64,000 bases of DNA, taken from contig OX485806.1 in assembly GCA_950295325.1 (NCBI GenBank), positions 54,555,169-54,619,168 of the forward strand, read 5' to 3'. Of the stretch, positions 46,827-56,200 are shown in pieces. Under the pieces are notes generated by a model. That model was not told the DNA's origin. It saw only the letters and a program-made list of their open reading frames with translations, and ran no database searches. The number at the start of each line of letters is the position of its first letter. The stretch's first letter is position 1. The position numbers and the translations under genes were made by a program. The stretch is from Polytrichum commune (Eukaryota > Streptophyta > Polytrichopsida > Polytrichales > Polytrichaceae).

Positions 46827-47580
46827 CAGGGTTGTCTATCCCGACGTCATGACGTGTCGTGTCGTGACGGACCCCTCCGTCACGACACAATAGGGTCCAC
46901 GTAGGGTCACCCTAGGGGGAAGCTAGTAGGGTGGGTAAAATACTTACCTTCTTGCCAAGGTGGCGTCCTATGTGGCAGAAAAGGCCGACGTGGACGTGGA
47001 TATGCCTAGCGCCAAGTAAACCATTTTGCCATTCTGTTTATCATTCTATTAAAATCAAAGTAGTAAAATATGACTAAGGAGGGTGTGGGGCAGACCCGGG
47101 GGGGGGGGGGGAACGGAGCCGACGGGGGCGGACGGGGCGGGAACGGGGCGGACGGGGGCGAAAACGGGGGGAGACAGGGGGGAAACATAGTGGACGGGGG
47201 CAAAAACGAGGGCGGACAGGGGGGGGAACGGGGGCGGACAGGGGGGGGAACAGAGCGGACGGGGGCAAGAATGGGGGCGGACGGGGGGAAAACGGGGGTA
47301 GACAGGGGGGGAACGGAGCGGACGGGGGCGGGAACAGGGCAGACGGGCGTTAGTAATTTTTTCCCCACTTTACCTCTACTTTGCTGACATGTCATCACAC
47401 GTGGACATCTTACATCCTACGTGTCCTAAATGGGGTATTGTAATTACACACAGAATTTGGTAAAATTTAAGTCCGTCAGGATAAAGACAGCATCCGACAT
47501 AATGTCGTGACAGATACGTGTCGTGACGGCACGACATTATGCCGAGATTAGCCTCCATCACGACACAATAGACAACCCTG
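46827..47580. mobile_element. 754-bp non-autonomous hAT-like element with G-rich minisatellite
   Basis: CTTATCTA flanks it exactly (46819-46826 and 47581-47588). Its ends are CAGGGTTGTCTAT and the exact inverse ATAGACAACCCTG. An 8-bp TSD with CAGGG termini is the hallmark of hAT transposons. Internal inverted blocks built from GTCGTGACG lie at both ends. The centre (47090-47345) is a GGGGGCGGACGGGG-type minisatellite. No transposase is encoded; the proline-rich ORFs on both strands come from the G/C tract. Confidence 0.92.
47090..47345 (+). repeat. G-rich minisatellite with G-quadruplex potential
   Basis: Runs of 4-13 G separated by CGGAC, CGGGAAC or AAAAC recur through 250 bases, for example GGGGGGGGGGGGGAACGGAG and GGGGCGGACGGGGGCG. 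The sequence is strongly strand-asymmetric and unlike its AT-rich surroundings. Confidence 0.85.
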
Positions 47581-47852
47581 CTTATCTATTATATCACAAT
47601 TTTCTTATCATTTTAGCACTTCACGGTTTCCAAACTCAATGAGACCATTTCAAATTTAGGGTCTTTCATTTATTTTATGACCTAAACATTCCACGGAAAT
47701 AGGTCACATTTTTTACTATTTTGGGAGAATCTAGAATATTCTAGGTATATCCAAATCTTTTTAAAAATATTTCTGAATTTGATCTGAGAAGTTTATTATT
47801 TTTACTTCCTCTCTGCTCTCCGCTCACATAGGAGTGTCGTCCCATGCCGTGA

Positions 47853-48455
47853 GAAGTTATTCTCTAAGCAAGATCGGATTTGATTCTCGAATGGTGAAAG
47901 AGATTTTGGTGTTCTGTCTCTTATAAAGATAAAAATGTCTATGTGCTGACGAAGAAGAAAGGATTGGGCTGATTCTTGAGGATCTTGAAGATTGGAGGGA
48001 ATTAATAATGAGCGCTATCTGAAGCAACTGGTCTTGAGCAATTGGAGCAGAGAGTATCGATAACAATTTAGACCAATGGAACAATTGTAAAGGGAGTAAA
48101 TAGGAATCCATTGGAGCGATCGGCGAATGATCCAAAAAAACGTATGCACGAAGGCGAAACCAACTGAAAGAGAAAGGAAGGTGACTTATCCCATATCATT
48201 TGCGGTAACGGCCACAAACCAATATAAGAGAAGTCTCACCAAGTACATTGTCGTGATTAGACGTTTCTTTGTTACTAAAGACTATGGCTTGCACTACTTC
48301 ATAAGACTCGCTCTTTGAGATTGTTACTTGGACTTAGACTCGTTGCTTGGAACTTGTGACTTGGACTATGGCCTCGCTATTAGACTTGAATTACCTTTCA
48401 GGACACTTGTTTAAGACCCTATTTGCTTAGCCTCCGGTACGTAGTCCCTGTCACT
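47853..48455 (+). other. right continuation of the target of element 1; possible LTR right part
   Basis: This segment would have been contiguous with 4636-5545 before insertion. It includes repeated CTTGGACT / GACTCG motifs at 48320-48400 and a possible LTR end near 48455 (CCTGTCA). No gene is supported. From about 48456 to 48830 I see nothing recognisable. Confidence 0.3.
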
Positions 48456-48830
48456 TGTAACTAGACTTTTGCAAATTACAATAATCTAGTCTTAAATATT
48501 ATATTAAAAAGTGTTTTTCCCGTTTCGTAGAGGTAAAGGGATGTTAAATATTGTGTTATCATTTTTAAGTAATCATCTTTAAAAATTGAGGGATGCAATT
48601 GCAACATGTTGTGTACAAATACTAATGGTTGTATGGCCTATGGTCACTGGATACTGAAGAAAGAGACTATGGACCAAAATAAGGAGGTTGGACCTTGTAT
48701 GTATAAGACTATGGCGTATTCAAAATACTTGTCGCAACCCTTGCTAGCCCCCTTAGCAATCTTGCCAATTTTCTTTTTTAGCAAAGGTTACAAGCGCTAA
48801 CCCTTCGCATACCACCATGCTAATGGTTAG

Positions 48831-49830
48831 CTCCTCCTACCCCGGACCATATAGTTCATAGGAGGGGAACCAACCCTCCTACTTTGCTTTCCGGACTCAC
48901 CCCTTAATCGGTAACCCATTTTTTTGATGTGGACTTCCATCCATGGAAGTCCAATCCTATGTTGATCATCGCGTTGCCGGAGCAACACTACAACTACCCG
49001 AAGCGTACTAAGCAACTATGGCCTCACAATGGGCCAAAGCCCATGGAGGCCGTGCCGTTTGGCCTCGGATGGGTGAGGCCACACCACCTCACCCATATAA
49101 GCCTCTAGGACTCTACGCGGGGCCCCTACCCCACCATCAAGAAACCTCTTGTCTCTCTACCAAGAGTTGGGGCCAAGTAAACATTTTCCTTTAGCTGCTG
49201 GGCCTAGAAGCTCCCAGCAGCTTCAGACCATCATAACTTCCTTGTATGATGTCTGATGCTAACAACAAACCACTCCATCTTCATTTACGCTTCACGTAAA
49301 TGCCGATGGACTCCTCACTTGCCCCATTCAGGCAAGTATTAATGAAGTTATGCCTGTTTGAACCTTGGCAGTCCCGGGAATCACTCCCAGGCACTGCTGG
49401 GCGCTGTCCCATGACAGCGCCCCACTCAAATTGCCATAACTCCTAGCTCACACCTCCGATTGAGGTGTTCTTGAGCATTCTAGAATCTTCACGCCATAAG
49501 CTACGCACAGTTTATGGCCTCACCCTCGTGCCTCCTAGTCTCCATGGGTGGAAGGCGATCCCAACGCCCGGGGCCTTCGCCCACACTAGGATCACTTGGG
49601 CCCTCTCACCAACGGCGCCACAAGTCCTGGGTGTCACTCCGGGGTCCCCCTTGTGCCCATGGTGTTTCGGGCACTCCTCATGGAGAGGTGCGCGACAATA
49701 CTATTGCTGAGTTGTGAGTCTTTATATTGCAAAATCATCTTAAGAGGGATGCTACTGACAAAAGTGGGTTGTAAGGGAGTGACTGAGCAATTGTATGTAC
49801 TGCCTTAACTGACCTTCAACCTTAATTAAA
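48831..49830. repeat. dispersed repeat related to the S3 spacer, without palindromes
   Basis: 49150-49450 (reverse strand) matches the S3 spacer of the 26.6-29.2 kb array: CCAACTCTTGGTAG, TTATGATGGTCTGAAG, CATTGACATCTAC-like and CATAACTTCATTAATACTTG. Where S3 has a P1 palindrome this copy has GAGACAAGAGGTTTCTTGAT instead. The rest (CTCCTCCTACCCCGGACC etc.) looks like part of an interspersed repeat. ORFs here show no domain. Confidence 0.55.
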
Positions 49831-49989
49831 TAAGTCTTAAAATTCACCTGAAAAGCTATTTCTCTGGGGTTTGTTGTCCTAAGTTCATCTTCTTTCCCTT
49901 GTGATCTATCAATTAACCTAATAATGACATCTAGATGTAAAACCTAACACTCATGCAGTCTTCCTTATGTGGTTTTCTTAATTGGAACC

Positions 49990-51026
49990 CAACCTCAAAA
50001 ACTGTCTACAGGGGACATGGAGAATTCATGGATAATGTTTGACCATGTCAAACGTTTGAAGGACTGGACCACCTTGGCGTGCCATTTGTACAATAGCAAA
50101 TATTGTAAGGTGTTGACGATTGCATATTTTGACATGCAATCTGAAAATGATAGAATACAAACATTGCTATGGGAAAACTTGAATTATGTCATGGCGGAGA
50201 ATGGAGTGCCAAATGTAAACTTCAACGGTTTCATGGTTGACAGTGGTCACACTAATTGGAATGCAATGAGGAAGATCTATGGAAATGGTGACCCATGTCT
50301 ACCCATGGTCAATCGTGAGCATACAAGTCTTTTCCATTGGTCTGCAAGTTTGGATAAGGTGACGCAAAAGTATATTAAACCATCATTGCAATTTTAACAT
50401 AAACAAATATGCAAGGATTATAAGGACGCAGAGACAATGGACACAGCTATAACTAAATATCATGTGCTTCGTTCATGATGGTTGTTGTCGGGAGCTGCCA
50501 TAGAAGATGGCATTTTCAATCTTTCTAAGTGGTTGGAATTTTGGCACTTCCGTCACATGCAATGGGGTGGTCATATGTTTATTGTGAGTGTATTGCTAAA
50601 TTATAATTTTGAGTGTTGTTTTAATTTGAACAACAACAAAAATATATATCATCTATTACAATTTACAATTGTGGTGTTTGCAAGATATAACAATAGATGA
50701 ACGTGCGGAAATGCTAACATATGGTGCACAACAAATGGCTCCAACAGTTCGGCAACAAGATGACTTGTCTCTACAAAGTGACAATGGATGATTTGATTCG
50801 TGCATTCATGCAGATTGCAAATTATAGATCATGGTTGAAAGGGAGTGCCATTGGTAAAGGCCTTGATTCAACATCCTTGAAATTGAAGGTTGCTGCCATA
50901 TGTGGAGATCCCAAGCTGCTAACAGATGCCATAAAGTCTTATCCAGGGGTAGAAGATCTTGACACTAAGGAGTGTAACACTATATTCGGTAATTGGAGAC
51001 TTTTTGTTGATTTTGAGACTATTTAA
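49990..51026 (+). pseudogene. second, diverged Mutator-like transposase fragment
   Basis: Translated sequence parallels the 19-20 kb copy: WIMFDHVKRLKDWTTLACHL, FNGFMVDSGHTNWNAMRKIY, EHTSLFHW, LEFWHFRHMQWGGHM, then after an intron (about 50583-50690, same position) HNKWLQQFGNKMTCLYKVTM. The two copies have clearly diverged, so they are not recent duplicates. Stops after PSLQF, at the Trp-rich LRS-WLL position and in the second exon before MVHNKW show decay. The N-terminus and SWIM part are absent. No end structure of elements 1/2 was found around it. Confidence 0.65.
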
Positions 51027-51284
51027 GGACGTGGCTTTCACATTTGTAGGAAGGAAAACACTAAAAATATGCTATGTTCCCAATTTTGGAAACAAATAAG
51101 AGACTCAAATGCATGGAACCACACATAAAAATGAGAAAATGGGATATATGAAAACATTTGCATATGGAAAATCAATATCATATTTATTGAATAGGGGTTG
51201 AAGTACAAAATACAAGTGGAATATCCAATATTAGGCGAAAGTCCTAGAAACATAATTCAACAACTACATGTATGTTAATATAGC

Positions 51285-53028
51285 CTATATGTTCGGATCA
51301 TGATTACGACTCACTACTTTTGCTTTTGCAATACTATTATTAGCATTTATGGCCGTTTCACGTTCTTTTGCTTTCATGGCCTCCATGGCTCTAAAGATCT
51401 CGGGTCCGCGGCTAAAACCTTGTGTATTTGTCGACCCCGAATATGTGCCATTTGCCCATATTTGCCGACCCCCTACCGAATAAGTGGAATACGAATGCGA
51501 TTGGGAAAACGAACGTCTTTCACTCTTCCGTAGGGCCAAACAACGATCAGACTCGCAAGAAGCAGTCTTCAGTGTTCGCCTATCCAATGACGAAGTCGAG
51601 GATGAACGGCCCACATTCATGTGTATTGGGGTCTGAAACAATGACCATAAATACATATAATGATGTGGGTTAGTATAAGTTACGGATGGAAGTCCGAAAA
51701 ACCCAATAATATGAAATGCACTAATCCACGGAAATCATGAAGAAAAAACTTGAGAATGCCAATAATTGGGCACCTTGGCCTACGGGGCGGTGGTTTGAGC
51801 TTCTGCGACATCGAGGGGGGCCACAAGTACAACAGGGACGCTCGTAAACGCCGGGACACCAATTTGGGGTTCATCCATACAAAGGCGTCTGGTCGACCGC
51901 GGGTTTCGAATGTGCTTCTCATTGCGGAGGGGAGATGGAGATGGAGATGGAGCGTAATTGAGTTTTGCAACCTTTGGAGGAGGGCTATCGATAACTCCGT
52001 CTTCAAACCCCGAGTCTTTGGAGTAATCAATAGCAGAGGCGGCATCGACGGCAGAAAATTGAAATAGTGAAGGCATTGAAATGTCGGTCACACCGATGGA
52101 AGGGGAGCTGGGGCCCGGTTTAGATGCACACATGCCATGGACGAGACTTTGGGATCCTTGGTGAGGCAACTAAGACACAAAAATACATTTACAAAATACG
52201 GGGAGAAATGTTAGATATAAACATGGAGAGTCCAAGTACAAACCCAAAAAGCAGTTATCATATTAATTTATTGAGTTTGGCATAGCCGTACAACCTCCTA
52301 AATTCCTCATCTCTTGGGCCTAGAGGCCTATTGCCAATGGGGTTGGAGAGGACAAAATCCGGGACACTTCCGGGGTGATAGGCAAGCCTCCTAATGTAGG
52401 GTCCTAGTTCATTCTCTAGAAAGTTGTCATTTCTATCACTCTCCCAAGGATCCGGGAATATGCAACTACCCGGGGGATTGAGAATACTCTTTGCCGGGCT
52501 GTCGTCAATGAGGAGCGTGTTCTCCGGGGTGGGCCAACAACCGTGGGGCACCCCCTCCAACATAGGGACGCCCACCCAAAGGTTCTTCCTCAGTACCTTT
52601 AGGAATTGAGGCCCTTGGCCTCCTCCGACCTTGGGTACAATGTTGCCATTACGGTCATAAAGGTCATCGCAGTGTTCTTGACCGAGAAGCAAGCATGGCA
52701 TTGCGAGTTCTCGGAAAAGGAAACCGACGATGGCCTTCGTGTTGTCCATGAGCATAGAGCTCCAGATGATGACATGGGCCAAGCCAAGGACATCACGAAG
52801 GAAGCACCTCAACCCCGGCCGGGCCCGTACAACCTTCTTGTTAATGAAAGTATCGAACTGTCCGCCGTAATCCATGTCTTGTGGACTACGGAAGGGACCC
52901 TTCGACGCACTATTGGAGATATGCATGGAATGACAAAGCACCCCATTGAGGTCAAATATTATGAACGGTTTCCTCATGGGCCGGCTTGGTCTTTCAGCGG
53001 GGTTGCGACATATCTCCGACGGACCCTG
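51285..53028 (-). CDS. FCP1/NIF-like HAD phosphatase-type protein, plant family with DLNGVL motif
   Basis: The exon from 53028 (acceptor TTTCCATCACAG) is open through 52258, a stop. The domain reads RKPFIIFDLNGVLCHSM (motif I), VIIWSSMLMDN (motif II Ser), GPQFLKVLRKNLW (motif III Lys) and NTLLIDDSPAKS (motif IV DD). This is the order of FCP1-homology phosphatases. The second motif-I Asp is Asn, so classic acid/base catalysis would be impaired; plant relatives with DLNG are known. Two further ORFs on the same strand, 52169-51780 (Ser/Pro-rich) and 51656-51285 (acceptor TTGTTTCAG; Ser-rich, ending AKVVSRNHDPNI), could be later exons or a separate gene. The upstream exon is not found. The most likely substrate class would be phosphoserine proteins. 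Confidence 0.65.
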
Positions 53029-53241
53029 TGATGGAAAATACTATCTAGGTGAATGGTACTACCCATGAAAACCAATTGACAAGCATGCACAAACTCAACA
53101 AACAAATATAAGGCAAAAAAAATACTAATACGCAGTTCAAAAAATTTGTATTAATGTGATTGGTTTAATACATTTCGCGAATAATTTACATTGTCACAAA
53201 AGGTCTCCCCTAAAACTAATTGAATCTATGCTGGCAAAATT

Positions 53242-56200
53242 GCATCCACCCGCCGGGCGAAGCCGAGCATCGAACTCGACAATATGCACACGCCACGAAG
53301 TTGGCAGACAAGGAAGTTTCGGACGCGCGTCCGTAACGTGGGAGGCAAGCTCAAAGGTGGATTACCTCTTCAGCGGAGAGGCCCTCGCCAGCAGTGCCTC
53401 CCTCACCAGGCCCCATCGTGGGCACAGGTTCCGGACGCGCGTCCGCAAAATTGTGCATGCTATCCTCCACCACCAAGGCGCCTCCAGCCGCTTGCGACCC
53501 CTGGGTATCGACATGAGGTTGATCTTCATCTGTGGTGTCTTGGCTGCCCCGCATATGTTCATCTTCTTGGCTGCCCCGCATATCTTCATCTTCTTGGCTG
53601 CCAATGGTTGTGATGTCTTCAATGGCGCCTTTCTCGTGAGCACCTGCCGTATAACGTGCAGGTCTCTCCTCCTCTTGTACGCTATGAGAGGAGGGCTCTG
53701 GGGTGTCGGCAACCTGGGGAGAGGGCGGGGGCTGGATAGGTATGCTCTGGTATGTACACCGTATGGCTACTAGACGGAGGCCGCATGAGAGTGGGAGGCA
53801 TCGACATGCCGGCTTCGGGAGCTGCATACATTACTGGGGGTCTTGCTTGCAAGCTCTGCATGAGGCTCATAAATTGTTGGCTCTGGGCCAAGAATTGTTG
53901 ATTTTGAGCCATGAGATCGGCGTGCCTTCTAGCAGACTCCAACCTAGCCTCCTCCATCTCAGCTTGGATGGCGGCCATCTTTCTGGCGTGCTCCTCGTTA
54001 GCTTCTCGAAGCCGTTGGTCAAGCTCTTCCTTCATTCTCTTCTCCAGTTTCTCGTCCAATTCGGCCACAGACATCGGCTCTTTCTTCACCTTGCCAGGTT
54101 CAGAAGGCAACGCAGAGAGGGCATTGTACATCCTAACCTCATCCTCGTCTTCATCGGAGAGTTCCAAGACGGCGCCTTCAGGGTACTCGTTGTAAGGAGT
54201 CTTCTTCCTCTGTCGACGACTCTCACGGTATGAGGCGATATCCGGCCTCAAAATCAACTCCAGCACATCTCTACCCTCCATAGGTGGTAGCTCTGCCTGT
54301 TCAGATCCCCCTCCAGATGAGGCTGTGCATCCGGCTTCTGTCGCAACGTCCACATCCTTCTCTGCCATAAGCCCAGCAGCACGCGATGGACCCGCAGTGG
54401 AAGGAAACCCAACTCGAGAAGTGGGAGTCCCAAAGGGAGAGGAAATAGGGGTAGGATGGACCCTTATTGGAGTGAAGTTTTCCTGCGCCCCCTCTGTATC
54501 CATGTGGTCTTTGCCCAAGACAAATTGATGAGGATGAACAGGATCACGAACAAGGCCGGGCACGTGATCTTGTCTGGCTGGCTGCTCTCTTGGGGAGACG
54601 GGCTCTTGGTCTCCGTCACTGTCCCACTCCGTCGCAGGAGTTCCCTCTTCTCTTGAGGCAAGAGGCACCACAGGATGGGGGGTAAGGACATCGATGATGT
54701 CTTCGATATCCATTTTCGAGGCAAGAACCCTATGAGTATTCGCCTCATCCATGTCGCGAGCCTCCACAAACGAATTTACCTGCAACCCAAGCATCTGCAC
54801 CAAAACAAGGAAATTATAGTCATTCCATTGTTGCAAGCAAGTATGAGGACAAATATAATCATGAAGCACTGCAATTTACGGACGCGCGGCCATAAATTTA
54901 CACTGCATATTTGTGTGGCCAATGTTACGGACGCGCGGCCGTAAATTTCAATTCAGATGAACCATGGAAAGAGGTGCATACAAGTACTTACCAATGCCGC
55001 ATAAACAAATTTGGTGCCTCCGAAGACGTTGTAAACTGTTTCACTCATCACAGTCACAGCCTTCAAGACTCCAATATAAAAATCCATTCGGAGCTCGTAC
55101 GCCGGGTAGATTGCATACATAGTCTCCGCGACAAGCTCCTTGGGGTGTGGTGGTGGCAACGAGTATACTTTCTTGAACACGTTCTGCGCTTTGATAGGCA
55201 TCCGCCCACTTGGTGAAGACTTGTGTGTCAAGAAATAAAGTGCCAAAGCCCTGACCTGCTTCGCCTCTCTTGCCTCTTCAATAACACTGATCCCTTCCGT
55301 CTTCGCGGGGATGTATGTGCTGTGGTAAAGATCGTATTGGAGGTTCATCGTCGATGTGTAAAGCTGGACGACCGATGCGGACCTCTCTTGATCTACGATC
55401 CAGAGCCACACATTTGGCTCGAAGAGGGCAGGCGACCGATAGCTCTTGAAGGCCTTGAAGAAGTTGTCATAGAAAGCGGTCCCGCTAGCGTTTTGTCTCC
55501 AAGATCCGGGAAATGCACGGAAATCAAATAGTGCGAACGGACAACCCCGGGGGTCATCTCTCACAGAGGCTCTTGAAGCATGTGTGTCCCATGTGCCAAA
55601 CTTCAAGGCCGTTGTAACAGTGCAGAATCTTGCGACCCCTTCGAATTTTGCTTTCTTTTTTCTGTCAAGGAAATGGACGTACAACGCCGTCTCTCTTTCG
55701 TCGATAGACCCTTTCTTCTCGTTCCTCCTAGATCTTTGGGCTAGGAAGGGAGATGCGCCTCTTATCAATGATCGCATGGAGACCCCATTGATGTGATATT
55801 CCTCCTTGAGCGTCCTCCAGTTTTCCCACATTATTTCACCATCTGTATCAGTGAAGTTGTGGGAGGGCAGCAGCTTGCTAATTTCCCTTATAGCCATGGT
55901 CTTCTTCTTCCTATATTCGCACCATTCCTTAATGTGGTACGTGGAAGGCTTCATGTGCTTCGGCCGCTTCAAGAAGATTTTGGGGTAGGGCAGTGTCCTC
56001 CTCAGAGTCTCCAATAGGATGTGTTGTGCCGCTCTGTACAGTTCGGAGTCGAGCAATCCTTGGAGGGGACGAAAGAACTCTCTCAGGATAGGTGGCACCT
56101 TAACCTTCGAGTCGCTCTTGTACGTGTTTTCTGCATCCGGATTGATAAGGTCTCCGTTGTTGTGGGCATCGAATAGGCGTAACCAAATTGCCCATGTCTC

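Larger units (their letters stand above)
5546..47843 (+). mobile_element. Element 1: giant Mutator-like transposon (A end left, B end right) with nested insertions
   Basis: The 9-bp sequence ATGCCATGA (5537-5545) abuts the left end and ATGCCGTGA (47844-47852) abuts the right end. The left end reads GGGAAACTTAGTAGTGTGAG. The right end, read inward, is GGGACGACACTCCTATGTGA. Both continue into GCG(TA)GAGCGGAGAGC-type subrepeats. A 9-bp duplication plus an internal MULE-like transposase with a SWIM zinc finger fits the Mutator superfamily. Content from the left: subterminal region, a captured gene fragment, P2 array, P1 palindromes, ParB-like gene (minus), P1 array, transposase (plus), B end. About 24.5 kb of the span is the later insertion at 20627-45136. 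The reading frames inside are broken, so it is probably no longer autonomous. Confidence 0.82.
46440..47843 (+). mobile_element. B-end subterminal region of element 1
   Basis: Inverted counterpart of 23392-24125 of element 2, ending GGAGTGTCGTCCC at 47843. It is non-coding and is interrupted by a hAT-like element at 46827-47580. Confidence 0.82.

Noticed and set aside
47006-47398. Pro-rich and Gly-rich ORFs over the G tract
   Set aside because: Products of the minisatellite in the hAT-like element.
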